A program made the translations under genes and the position numbers. A model generated the notes under the pieces. It was not told the origin of the DNA. It saw nothing but the letters and a program-made list of their open reading frames with translations, and did no database searches. 64,000 nucleotides of DNA from Ceratodon purpureus (taxonomy: Eukaryota > Streptophyta > Bryopsida > Pseudoditrichales > Ditrichaceae): positions 82,193,566 through 82,257,565 of the forward strand of contig CM026426.1 of the NCBI GenBank assembly GCA_014871385.1. Reading direction: 5' to 3'. Of the stretch, positions 11,824-23,099 are shown in pieces; positions within the stretch are counted from its first letter, which is position 1, and the number at the start of each line of letters is the position of its first letter.

Positions 11824-14606
11824 TCATGCCACATAATCACTATCGTCCTTCACTTTGGCCCCACTAGGGCCGGAAGAATCGTCATCGTCATCGCCATCGC
11901 TCTCGCGTACCTTCTTCACCCTCTCCTTAGACTTCTTCTTCACAAATCGGTTCATGAATTTCTTTGGGCCATTCGGAACATCCAAAGGAATTTTTGGCTT
12001 CTCAGGATTGAAAGGCAACACCTTGTGATCCTTATCTTTTGCCTTCCGCTTAAACATGGCTCTTGCAGGGGGCTTTTCGGGGAAACAGGTCCGGTTTTCC
12101 CAAAGCCAACTTCGGGCCAAAGAGCTGCCCAAGTGGAACTCCTTAATCAGAAGAGAGAATGTCCGGGTCAACTTGTCGGGTTCGGGCCAATCTCTTCTTA
12201 CATTTCTCCGCTACTTCGGCAGCCTTAGCATCTTCATTTTTTTTTTAGATAAGGCAACCAACCTTGCCGACGATTCAAAGCCACCAACTTGGACCCTAGT
12301 CTTTGCAGTACCAAACAATGTCCAAGACACACCAGGTACATTTACGGGCACATCCTCCTTTGTAGAGGGTGGAAGCATTTCCTCCTTTATGCGGTTAAAG
12401 TGTGGAGAAACAACCTTAACAGTATCAAGGGTGGGGTCTTCCACTTTCTTTAGTACGACCAAACCCGTGTAGTATGAGCTGATCTTCCCCGCAAAATCTT
12501 ATTAGTGTTTAGTAAACCGTCTCCATTCAAAAGAGAAGCAAAAGGAATTGTATTCTCCTCGTTGGCACCATCTTGTTCAACATCATCACACTCGAAAACA
12601 CGCTCCATCGGCTCAGAAGAACAACAGGATTTTCCTTTCGTTGAAACCTCGGGCTCAGTAACTAGGTTTTCAATAGGGGGGTCAATTGATAGAACATTAA
12701 ACGGTACATAGGAATAGCGACTCCAATTCCGCTTGCATGAAGAAGAAGACAACGGCTGAGCTAAAATCCTCTTTGCAATTGGGGAAATGAATTTACCGGC
12801 AGATCCGTATATATCCCACCAACCAACGGCGGCAATTGTGACTTAGATGAGTCACGGACATCATCAAACGGAGGGTAACCTTCACGAAATGCGAAGAACT
12901 CTTCAATGACCACTTCCTTCGATGTAGGAGGAGCCATCGACAACAAGACCTCCTTCGCCGATGCCATCGCATCAGTATCATTCCGAAGTTCGTCATCGTC
13001 AATTAGATAAGGGTTTAGAAGCGCAGCAGCACACTGTAAGGGTGATGTGACCAAACCTTTGCGCTCATTGAATGAGACCTCGCAGAAATCAGCATTGTCA
13101 GGATCTAGTTTGAAGGGTTCGAGGCGTAAAGAGAAACCATGCTTCTCAAGATTGCGGAGAACACGCACGCTTTACCCAATGCTAATTCCTTTGCATCAAA
13201 CTCTCGTAGGGCGTATACAACGGGACTCGTCATCCACTTGAAGTTTGCACATTGCTCCCAAAACACGTCATCCAATACAACCCTCTTGACATCGCGTGAG
13301 ATCTTCGCTTTGTCACGGGCAGATAAGGTCTTCTTCGTTTCGTAGTTTCTCCACTCAGGATCCACAACGCTCTGCTCCAATGCTCCTCGAACCTTCAGTA
13401 GCCGTGAGATCATAATGTAGTGCGATTCGAACCTAGTCTGACCAGGCATCAGCAAGCTAAGAGACGCCTCTTGCTTTCGAAATACCGAAAGTGGCATTTG
13501 CCTTATCTTCATGAACTTAACCAAGTTCTTGGCCCGATCTAGGAGGTCCTTGACCCACTTCATCTTATCCGAGTCCTCCAGCGAAAGGTCCATCGCATGG
13601 GCAGCACATCCTTAGATGAAAATGGATGGATAGAGTGATTTGACCAACTTTCCGGCAGTAAGCATTACTAGAGCATTATCATAGCATACTTGAATGATGT
13701 TTCGATCTCCAACTTGTTGATTAAACTTCTCGATGACCGTCTCTACGTAGACAACGTCCTTCTCTTTCCCACTCGTGTCAACAGCTCCCTAGAATAGCTC
13801 ACCAGCGGGAGAGACCAACATTGCATTTATTAGAGGGCGAGTGCTTACAGAAGTCCATCCACCGAGGGCCAAAGTGCCGCCGTACTTCCTAACACTGGAA
13901 AAAATCCTATCATTCAAGGAAGTCTCCAAATTAGTCCTTGCCTGGGTTAGTAACTTTGTTCGGAGATGGTGATAAGATGGAGGTGTGTATGATCTCTTCA
14001 TATTGGACGTCTTTAACACCGCGTCCTTGAATGAGGCACTCCGAGCCACGTTAAATGAGACCTGTTCTCGTAAAAACATGTGGCCCATGCTTTGTTGCAT
14101 TCCCGCCTGTGAGTCTCGTCAAAGCCCTCTCAAAGGGTAGATTGCCTCTTTGCCTTCGATAGAGGAAACTGTCCACTATCTTCTCCCGGAAGAGTGGAAA
14201 TGGAAGGTACACTAACACCAAGCAAGACGGGTTCGTTCTTCAGAGTTGCCATGGTAGATCCAGCGCATGAGTTGACATCCATGGACATGGGGGTGTTCAC
14301 TCTTGGGGATATATTGTAACGAGTCACTGAGGAACTACTCTGCTCCAACATGAATATTCATGAGTCATTGGGGAATTTGCCACTGCAATTCTTGAACAAG
14401 GATTGGATACTGGGTGACAAATTAGTGCAACGACCTACACCACTAGTCCGTACCCCTAGAACTTTGTCATAGCCCAAATTACTAAGCATTTGCTCCATCC
14501 TCTTTGAGAAATGGTTCTAGCATAGCATACATTGGACCATCTCAGTCTTCTTCTTCTTTGCATTGATCAAATCCGTATACCATGGTGAGTAGCTTCTAGA
14601 CGCCAT
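11824..14606 (-). pseudogene. hAT-family transposase (DUF659 type), broken
   Basis: The frame starts at ATG 14606. A BED-like start (CMLC near 14525) is followed by a variable linker, then DUF659 at 14100-13610, whose recognisable parts include GGWTS, RPLIN and, past two stops, a CAAH motif. A catalytic-core region follows (13593-13105; TRFESHY, FWEQC), then an LNPY segment near 13015, and finally the hAT dimerisation motif with WWDIYG and CKRNWSRY at about 12825-12715. Breaks seen: TAG near 14519, TGA near 14360 and 14127, frameshift near 14110, TAG at 13789, TAA at 13612, frameshift between 13105 and 13168, and a one-base shift near 12830. Below 12700 an acidic-basic C-terminal extension continues through two frames to 11824. 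It is convergent with the RING-H2 gene and is not functional as it stands. Confidence 0.85.
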
Positions 14607-14860
14607 TGATGCACTTGATAGATCGCAAGGAAAAAACTTCAAAAAATTGGGGTAACAAGTCCTCAAGAGAACTAGAGCCTCCGAAGAAGCTCCAATTCAA
14701 CACATTTCTGAACGCCGCCGTTCATCATGCAACAGATACACACGTATGTTAGTGCAACTAGTAGCACATGGAGTACAATTTAGAAGTGTAGTGCCAACTT
14801 CCAGGAGGGGTCTTTTATACCCGTCCCAAGAAATGGCTTGGGGTAGACCCTAAACATCAA

Positions 14861-15125
14861 GGGACGACGGCCGTCGCGGCCGTAAGTGAAGCGAAGGGCC
14901 GTCGGATCAACGACCGTCACCGCCGTCACCCCCGACGGCCCCCCCCATGCGGCTCAGAAGGCCTCCCCCGTCCACAACAACTGTACCCCCGTCGCCAGTG
15001 ACGGACCCCCCCGTCCGCGGCGACGGCCAGCTGCCGTCTCCGGCGACAATCCATCCTCCGCGGCGACGGCCCCCTTCCGCGGTGACGCCCCCCCCCCCCC
15101 CCCCCCCCTTCGCGGCGACGGCCGC
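14861..15125. repeat. GC-rich GACGGCC array, right side of hAT-type element
   Basis: At least five GACGGCC/GGCCGTC motifs and a C homopolymer near 15090-15108 mirror the left array at 7366-7680. The apparent open frames inside it are products of its composition. Confidence 0.6.
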
Positions 15126-15399
15126 TCCCTCCTCTCGCAACCCCTCCCCCGCGTTCACAATTATGTTTCACCCGGGGTAATACATCTTCGAGTGATTTTT
15201 TTTTTCTAAGTCACAGGACGTCCTGGGGCGCTGGCGGACATCCACGGACGTCTTGACGTCCCGAACCTCCGGGAGGTCCCTGACAACCCTGGTCGACGTG
15301 CTCTACAGGATTGATGTGTTGTGGGCAATGAGCAGCTTGATGGAATGATCTAGATGTTGTGGCCACCAAGGATAAAACTGTGATCGAGCGCAGTGGAGA

Positions 15400-15795
15400 C
15401 TAGGAAGATGCCTTCCTCTTGTTATGAAACTCGTCTGGTGTAGGGTCGAGGAAGTTTTGTAACTCCCTATCCATTTCTTCCGAGTCGTTGTCGAAGTGCT
15501 TGAGATCCGAGGTGGCTATGGCTTCGCCCATGCACTTGGCTTTGGCGTCTTTGATGGCCTTGTGTGCCTGGTTTTTAGCTGCTTGAAGTGGTTGGGTGGA
15601 TTTGTGACGAGCTCGCTCCTCCAACTCGTGATAAGACGTTGCTAATTCCTTCATCTCCTGCTCCATATAATGTGTGAGTTGTACCAATGCCTCCAAGCTT
15701 TCCTTGATTGCCGTGGCATGATTGTGGAGCTGGCTCGCGCGGGGTCCGTATGGTGAATCCTTGGTGATCACCCCCTTGGTGGCGAGCTCCAACAT
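15400..15795 (-). CDS. Hypothetical coiled-coil ORF, 131 aa
   Basis: The frame encodes a soluble, helical, Glu/Lys/His-rich protein (LVQLTHYMEQEMKELATSYH is characteristic of the middle) with no domain I can name. Coding-like sequence continues upstream on the minus strand to about 15900, where it is broken. Its position just outside the hAT-type element and its composition suggest a fragment of another repeat, perhaps a retroelement capsid-like ORF, but that is weak inference. Confidence 0.35.
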   Translation of the reverse strand: MLELATKGVITKDSPYGPRASQLHNHATAIKESLEALVQLTHYMEQEMKELATSYHELEERARHKSTQPLQAAKNQAHKAIKDAKAKCMGEAIATSDLKHFDNDSEEMDRELQNFLDPTPDEFHNKRKASS

Positions 15796-16898
15796 GCGTT
15801 GGCATTTATGGCGGGGGTGTTGGTGTAAAATCCGCGTAGGTTGCCAACTCCCGCTGGATGTCCAAGAACGTCCCCATTGCTGCAGGGCGATTGTGGCGAT
15901 GGTGGTAAGCCTTGAAGTAAGCTATGTACGCGGTGAGGAGGGGATTGATTGGGCTTTGGTATTCAGGGCGTCGGCGGTGAGTATGGAGCTGAACTTGGAA
16001 GTTCTAGTCCACTAATAAACCCCTAGTTTGTCTTCTCCCCTTGGTCGGCCATAAATAGAAGACTAAGTTACTTGGGCAAAATGCTATTACAATCATTTTT
16101 AAAGAAAACCCGTCTCATGATATCTCGCATCCTAGAGAACCACAGCTTGACGAGGACCTTCTCCAATGTAAAGACATCATAGCAACCATCAGGTTTAGAA
16201 GGAGTCTGGTGTACCAATGCATTGATGTCTGGCCGAGGATGGACGTAGTCACTGCTCCACTCTGTAACTCATGTGCCGTCCTAGCCAAAAAACGTGTGGA
16301 GGTATCAGCTACAATACTGCACGAGGATGCCTTTGACAACGCCCAAGGGGTGAAGTCTTCTCGCCCTCGTTTAGTCCCTGAACACTCGAGGACACCTGAC
16401 AAAGAAGTCTTCTTCTCTCAGTAGTTTAGTCAATCAATCCCAGTGTACCCAACGAAGCACCACCTCATAACTAACCTAGAAAACTCTGGTTAGCAGATCA
16501 TACAAATGATTCCTCCCGATCCCTAAGACTACAACGACACACCAATCCGAATCTGGGAGAACTACGATCCGACTATCTCAAGGCGACCAGTTCCACCTTC
16601 CAATCCTCCTCTCACTGACTGCAGAACCTCTTTAGAAGTTCAAGGAACCCGATCAAGTACCCGTCGATCCCCTACAACCCTAGTGACGACTATTCCGCGT
16701 AAGATATGTTAGAAACTTGGAAGGTGAGGCATACACTCTTAGGATAGCCTGCGCGATCCTTTTGCTCAATCTCGGAACCGTGACGATCCGGGTCATGTCC
16801 AACAACTTCTGTGACCTTCACATCTAATCTACAATAGAACTCTTTCTATTATCTTGGATCATTCACGCTTAGACAAAAGTCACGCAGAGTGTAGGACA
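15796..16898. other. Unassigned stretch
   Basis: Short open frames on both strands show no recognisable protein. It ends where copy A of the SWIM-element repeat begins. Confidence 0.3.
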
Positions 16899-16949
16899 AG
16901 ACTTGTATGCGAGCGGAGAGCGACGAGCGGAGAGCGGAGATTTGGAGAG

Positions 16950-17761
16950 CAAAGAGTAGAGATTGGGGCCTTAAACCTAAAAATACATGTTTACTAAAAA
17001 TAAAATCTAAAATTAAAAAATTCGAATATTCTAAGTATATTTTTAGAAAATTTCCTAACCGTGGACTAATTTAGAGTAATTTCAATATTTATGCACTCCC
17101 TTCTCCCTTTTCTTGGTGATTGTTTTTCGATGCACTCCAATTACTATGCACCTCCTCCCTCTGATTGATTCCCGCATAGATTAATTCTCCTCTATCCCCT
17201 CTCATTTAAATAATAATTAATTCTTGAAATGTACTAATGTTGAAGCTCTTAAGAGTGATCAACTAACTTTTAATACCGTAACATTTTCTTCACAAAACTA
17301 CACTTCTTCCACTCTCGAGTATATGCCATTCATCATTTATTTACTTTTAATTTTTAATTTTTTAATTTTTTAAATTTGCATTTTCCCCTCGTTGTATCTA
17401 TCTTCTTAATTCTGATTATGTCCTTTCATATAATTTTCATTTTCATCGTTAGTTTTATTTCCATTTCATCTTGTAATTATTTTGTTCATTTTTTCTTATA
17501 TTTTATCTTTTCATTTTAAACTTTAATTTTATTTTTCCATTTCATCTTTCTTATTTGGTTTTGTTTTCCCATTCTTCCCCACTCCCAACTTCTAGTTGCA
17601 TGTTTTAATTTATATTTTCAACCTTAATTTATTTATTTATTAAATTTTTTTCATTTTATTTAAAAAAACTAAACAATCTTCAGCGCCACCCCTTTCCTTT
17701 TTTACTTTTATTTTTGGTTTATAAATCAATGAAAATAGTATTTATCCCGTTGAGTAGGATG
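16950..17761. other. 812-base AT-rich segment present only in repeat copy A
   Basis: It lies between GGAGAG and AAATTTG, which are adjacent in copy B. The segment is AT-rich, pyrimidine-rich on the plus strand, and has no coding signal. There is no clear target duplication, so a deletion in copy B is as likely as an insertion here. Confidence 0.7.
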
Positions 17762-17904
17762 AAATTTGTTTATCATTAAATTGTCCTAGTTTCTAAGGCG
17801 CCAAGCACCAACTTCTTGGATATCTAGGTAGTAGCAATAGACGGTCTCTTCCTCTTTGTTCATCGTCTTCTTGGAGTAAGTCCCAGTAGAAGCCTATTTC
17901 GGCT

Positions 17905-18246
17905 ATGGAAGATGTCCGGGATACTGCTCTCTCACTTGGTAATGTCGTTGGCTCATTTCATCCATATGTGGAGATTGAATGGGAAAAGGAGGCAAATGGG
18001 TGCAGTGAAGGTATTGATGATGTCGATGTAGAATAAGACATGATAGGAGACCCATTGGCTATAGAAGAGCCAAGTGGTATTGTATTACTTGACGAAGAGC
18101 CGGTCGTGCCCTTGCCACCTCATCCATACTCCAAGGTTGGGAGGATTCCACCGGGGACTTATCTTAGCGAAGCATTGCAAGGAAAGAGAGAAGTTCGTCC
18201 ATTGTTGAAACGTCCCCACCTAGGACAACTGCCAAGTGTAGAATGA
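17905..18246 (+). pseudogene. Small acidic ORF of the SWIM-type repeat, copy A, with in-frame stop
   Basis: ATG 17905 opens a frame that meets TAA at 18034-18036, where copy B has TTA (Leu). It continues as an open frame from 18040 to 18246. The second part is nearly identical to copy B and holds the conserved EEPVVPLPPH and KREVRPLLKRPH segments. The family is unknown to me. It is convergent with the SWIM-finger ORF. The stop makes this copy non-functional. Confidence 0.55.
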
Positions 18247-18650
18247 ACAATGACCGTCAATGTAGTTTGTCATGTAGTACAACCGGGGGTTGGTAATTAT
18301 GCTGAAAATGCATCGAGGATACCCAAACGCTTTAAGTTCAAAGAATGAAATGGCTATTAATATGTATTGATGGCATTAGTACAGTCCAACAGTTAGGTGA
18401 TACAAAGTACAAAGCCCACTTGTCCAACGCAAAAGCTATTGTTACAGAATGAAATAAATGTGAATGACAAAACCTTTGTATTGGAATAGGCAATACGAGA
18501 TTTGTATTGCTGAATCACCTATGACAAAGCATCCCCATTGACCACCGTTGACTATGAGAATGCGTGTCTTCAAAAGTATTTTGCCTCCTATTTTTTGGCC
18601 AAGGGTGAGTCAAGATACCACTCTCTAGGAATACCTTGACCTCATTGAAA

Positions 18651-18950
18651 CTAAAGGTAGGCGCATGGATGGAAAGGGTCAGCCTTGGGATCACGGCTGC
18701 AGACCTTCAAAAGGATGTAATAGATGTGCTTACGGTACGTGAACTGAACCCTGCCTCGGAACTTAGTCATTGCCTTCTTGAATGTAGGGCAAGTGCAACC
18801 AGTGTAGGAGCTGATGGTGATCTCGTACTGTGTGATGGTAGGAGCAATGCCCGAATCCAGCCCGATGATGCAACTTTGACCAGGTGAGGTATCATAGTGA
18901 TGGAGCGCAGGCAAGCTTTGAGGGACTCGGTGGAGCCCATGGAGAGTCAC
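18651..18950 (-). pseudogene. SWIM-type zinc finger, copy A, Cys ligand lost and frameshifted
   Basis: The frame carries a SWIM-like CxCx(n)CxH finger: GCTCP, then about 20 residues later YRKHIYYIL where plant SWIM fingers normally have CKH. The third ligand is therefore Arg here. An extra base near 18670-18677 relative to copy B shifts the frame and ends this ORF early, so the downstream HAPTFNFNEV-type motif is lost. SWIM fingers occur at the C-terminus of Mutator-like and FAR1-type transposases, which is the likely origin. No catalytic domain is seen next to it. Confidence 0.7.
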
Positions 18951-20938
18951 TGCGCCGTATTTGGACGAGTGGCAATTCGTTTCATCATCTTGTCGTCTCT
19001 CTTACCAAGGTACCGGTCAGCTTTCGCAGGAAAAGGTAGTAAATTGAGATTTGCAGAGGGAGGGGCATCGGAAAAACGACATCTTTCGGAGACGGGCTTC
19101 TTCTGCGGGAGTTGGAACCCTGCCGCTTCAAGTGCACGAATTTTTGTGAGTTTGAGGTTTGTTCCTAGCTTCACCGGCCAAACCTCTGGAATCGAAGGCA
19201 TCTCTTGGTCCATAGAGTATTTGCAATCCACTTGCACCTCGTACCCTTAACACAGCTGTCAATGTCATTGGAGCAGAAGAAGAAATCAGTTCTCTCAAAT
19301 GTTTTCCTGCGTATGTTAGTCCATACTCCGGTGTAGAAAGGTGCTGCAGTCGAATTAGCACCCTTGATAATTCTCTCGATACAATTCTTTTTTGTAATAG
19401 CTCTTTGGGCCGAGCAGCACTTGGCAAAAGTCTTGGGCAGTCTTAGAATGTGCCACTCCCTGACATTCACCTTGGTTTCTTCTACTCCATTGACATTTTG
19501 AACCCTTGCCTCCTTCCTAGGATATTGCTGCCAAGGGTTCAACTTCCTCTACCTTGGTATCATCTTCAGTGTCATCTTTCTCAATGACTGGCATCAGCAT
19601 GTTGCGAGCCCTGACAACACGTCCCAAACCTTTAGGACAAGAGAAGTTCACCTTGTCCGGGCAATGTGGCACTTCTTCAGCCCCGACGGGAAGGTCGACT
19701 TTCCGCTTGATTGACCCAAATACTTCTTCTCCTGCCATTTGTGGCAGACACGTGCAGAACTCTTTTGTACTAGGCATCTCCAACATCGGGTCTTCAAGGA
19801 CTATGGGATCTCATGTTCGCTTGGCCCGGCGTTCAGCCATCCTTAGCTTGAGTTTCTTCTTGGATGGTCCTGTGCAGCCCACATCAACAGGAGTATTTAA
19901 CAGGAGTAATCAAGCTAGGCTCTACTTTAACCTTCAGGTCACAAAGGAGCGGAGTCTGAATAGTACAAGTAGAGGAACGTCAGGGAGTAAGAATCTCTGT
20001 AGATGCCTGCATCTGAGAAACTATAAGTCCGTAAACTCTGTATGTACCAGGGTACAAGTGCCAATACAAATTATCATCTTCTACTCTCTCCGACAGCTGA
20101 CTTAAAGTGTGAGTAACCTCTGTTGTAATCTCGTCAAAAATCTCCTCCTCAAAACTGATTGTGTCCTCTCTCAAATTGAATCTCATACGTAAAAGTGTGT
20201 GTATACACATCTGTCTCTGTAAAAGTATGTGCATACACATCTGTCTCCGTCCTCAATTTTGACTAAATGTTTAACAATAGCTGCATAAGAAATTCATGTC
20301 AAAGTCTACCTCTGGAGTTTCACTGTCCGCTACCAGGAATCTCATAACAGACAATATCGTTACTCTAATTCTTTGTCTAGGGTCACTCCGCACTCAAGAG
20401 TTGAATCATCTCTGTCATTGTTGAAAGATGCTGCCACCTCAAGCTTTCGTTTGTTGGCCTTCCAAGCTGTCCAATCGGCTATTGTCACGTTCTGTGTGCG
20501 GCGTTCTTTCCTATTAGAGGAGTCAGAGTCACTCGGGGTGCCAGGCTTGGGACGAGACCTCTTCCTCTTGAATGGAGCAGCTCGTAGTCTTTGACCTGTT
20601 AGTCCCTTCCGAGGTTGCGGTTTCTCCCAAGAATCTCCTCTTGCATTCTCCTCCATCTCTTGTGGCGTTTCTGTAGAAAATCTACCGCCATTGCTGAATA
20701 CGTCTATGATTGTAGGAGTAGGATTACTATCAATTGCAAGAACGCGACCCACAACCAAAAGAATGGCATTACTCTTACAAGAATTGCCATCTCTTAGACC
20801 ATGCCCTTCCAAAATATTTTTTACCGTCTCTTCCTTACCCTCGGGGTTGTCCTCACCTTTGGCAGCCATGGGGTTGCTTGCCAAGTCTCTTTCCTCTACT
20901 TCTTTGAACATCTCAACAAACATGCGTCTTAGAATCAA
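18951..20938 (-). pseudogene. Degenerate coding remains upstream of SWIM finger
   Basis: Several minus-strand open frames (20938-20360, 19786-19517, 19542-19171, 19237-18947) line up in the same direction as the SWIM ORF. The first is highly charged, with KRKRSRPKPG, a possible nuclear localisation signal, and an acidic end. The third and fourth are short and overlap in different frames, suggesting frameshifts. I see no DDE transposase core. They could be the upstream part of the same gene or unrelated debris. Confidence 0.4.
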
Positions 20939-21609
20939 CTCAATGAACGTTTTGGGCGCAACTTAAATGAGACATCAAAGCATTTATGGACATAAACAAT
21001 CCCATGCTTGAGAAATGAGAAGTAAAACTACGAAACAAAAGCATAAGGGTGCGCATCACTGTAACTGGGACATAACCGATGGATATTAATGCAGACATGC
21101 TGTTGATGACACCTAGGACTAAAGTGCATTTAGGTGATGCATGTTTGATAACTATATTGGAAACTTCAAGCTTTACCAATACAAAATATCCTTACACTAT
21201 CAGCAAGAACAATTCTTATTTTTTTAAATTCGGTCTCATCTTCCATAATCAAAAGCATAACTTATTTCAGGGCATAACTTATTTCAGTGTTTGCAAATTA
21301 TATTCATGTGTAGCAAAACCATCACAGTGCATTAACCATGCACATATACATACAGTTGTGTGTATGTATGTTTACACCATTTTTTATGCACTAGAATCTA
21401 TATTGAAATGCCCATACTCAACAGTGAAGTGGATGATACATTCCCTCTACATCATGTCTGGGTTAAGACATAAAAACTTAGCATTCTCTACATCTTAAAA
21501 TTTCACATGTCCTGCTAGAAGCAACAATGTGTCACTGCTTTTCTTCTAGTTAGTGCTTGAGAATGTCATGAGCCCTATAGGTTACTGTGCATATTTCAGT
21601 GTGTACCAT

Positions 21610-21937
21610 CCTAACCTCCCATGGCTTTCCAGTGCGCTCCATACAGTGGTAACTCGTCCGGTAGAAGATTCGTTTCTGCATGTGCTTGCTCAAGAGGTAG
21701 AGTAATGGGTTCATCAAATGGCAGTTTGAACCTATCACTCCTCGTCGTCCACCGCGAAATATCTTCTGCATCACAAAACCCAGATCCATTGCATAAGGGA
21801 CAGTGGAATTTTCCATACTTAGTTCAACATAGTCTTGGTGTAATCGCTCCCTCTACACTTGCCATATTTCTTGTAGTCTTTTTTAATTCGTCTATCACTT
21901 TTTCTCTTTCTGTGTATATTGAGTATTTTGCGCCCAT
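21610..21937 (-). pseudogene. Short zinc-finger-like fragment with in-frame stop
   Basis: ATG 21937 starts a frame (MGAKYSIYTEREKVIDELKK) that crosses a TAG and continues into KYGKFHCPLCNG, a C-x2-C segment followed by a third Cys (GFCDAED), and ends at a TAG near 21610. The CPLC context resembles plant zinc-finger modules such as zf-XS, but the second half is not a clear match. It is too short and broken to assign. Confidence 0.35.
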
Positions 21938-22411
21938 GATGTCAGTTGGTTAGGCTTGAAGAATTCCACATGCAATGCTAGAATGCATACTGTGCTGATA
22001 AACAACAGAATTTCTAGAAGGTCCCATTAATATAAGCAAATGCACAGGTTTATTGAAAAGCAATAAAAGAAAAAGGAAGAAAAAATTGGAAATTAATTGA
22101 ACAACTTAAGAAATTGGAATGTGAATGTGATAGCAACAAAACAGTCGAATGAGATCAGTACAAAGGAGGAGCGTGAAATATAGCTCAAATAAGCATATAT
22201 TTCTTGCAAAGATTATACTCCTTTAACAGCGTCTTTGGATGCAATGAATAAACATACACCATTGCCAGTCGTCGTTCTTCCCAGACATGCTTTATAAACG
22301 ATAAACAAGAATGCATTGAGACAACAGATAATTCTTGCTACTGTGAATCTACTTGTGCTATCCATTCATGCGGTTGCTGGTACCCCAAATTGTTCTCTGC
22401 CCTCAAAGGCA

Positions 22412-22920
22412 CTATGCGTGAACATCTTCAAACGACAAAGGCCGAGGATTTGCTTCCAACACAACCTTTGCTAACTCAATCATAGGACTATGACAATTTC
22501 CTAAAGCTATGGCTTCCGGATCTCTCTCTCGTTCCAGCCTACGAATCTTCATTGTGATCATCTCCTCGAGAAGGTCCCTCCTCTCCCGAGCACTCCATGC
22601 CTTGTGATTTTTCGTGACTTTGCCCAATCTTGCAGACGTAACACGACGAAGCTGTTCACTGACCGTCTCCACTATGGCCTCCTGTCAATGTGATGAACCA
22701 GGGCTCCTTAATCTTGTTATCATTCTTGCTAGAGTGTCGAGTTGATGGTTGTAGTTGTCTCGAGCTTGCATGTACTCCAGTCGCATACGTAGCACACTAA
22801 TCTGAGGAATTTCTTCACACAGACCCTGTAACTCTCGTTCAAACAACCACTTCGCCGACTAAGCACCTTCTAAATTCCTCACAGCCTCCAACGGGGCGTT
22901 CATTTGATGAGTGTTCATCG
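22412..22920 (-). pseudogene. Coiled-coil fragment with two in-frame stops
   Basis: One minus-strand frame reads as an amphipathic helical protein from about 22920 (ATG context MNTHQMNAP) through a TAG and a TGA to 22412. The distal part is Arg/Glu-rich (RRLERERDPEAIAL). The composition resembles the coiled coils of the repeat family at 3.6 and 57 kb, but I see no motif match. Confidence 0.35.
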
Positions 22921-23099
22921 TGAGAGGTTGATCGATTGCTACAATGAAACAGAAAACATTTTTAACACACTATGTGGAGAGAAGAGTAGACTTGATCGAC
23001 TAGAACGCATATCAGCATGCAGAAAAAGATGAAGAACTCGTACACTGAATGCGGCCTCGATTGTTTGTGTCACATTTGGCATCCAAAACCAACAACGCT

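Larger units (their letters stand above)
7275..15291. mobile_element. Two-gene hAT-type transposon, degraded
   Basis: A minus-strand hAT transposase pseudogene (11.8-14.6 kb) and a plus-strand coiled-coil/RING-H2 pseudogene (7.9-11.1 kb) converge between two GC-rich arrays rich in GACGGCC and its complement. Candidate ends are CAGGGTGCTCGGG at 7275 and, read inward on the minus strand, CAGGGTTGTCAGG ending at 15291; these match at 10 of 13 positions and fit the YARNG start usual for hAT elements. The adjoining 8 bases are not duplicated (ccgctgga on the left, gtcgacgt on the right), so the ends are tentative. The pairing of the two genes in one element is inferred from their symmetric placement between the arrays. 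Confidence 0.5.
16899..18740 (+). repeat. Dispersed repeat, copy A (pairs with 62914-64000)
   Basis: From GACTTGTATGCGAGCGG onward this segment matches 62914-64000 in the same orientation through a short plus-strand ORF and into a minus-strand SWIM-finger ORF. Copy A contains 812 bases (16950-17761) that are absent from copy B, where the flanks join directly. Copy B has about 20 extra bases near 63741-63760, bounded by a short AATCA direct repeat. The match continues to the window end, so the full repeat is longer than copy B shows. Confidence 0.85.

Noticed and set aside
14886..15209. Pro-rich and Gly-rich ORFs in the right GC array
   Set aside because: Low-complexity frames produced by the GACGGCC array and the C homopolymer on both strands.
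7267..15299. 8-bp target duplication of the hAT-type element
   Set aside because: The 8 bases beside the candidate ends differ, so no duplication is claimed.
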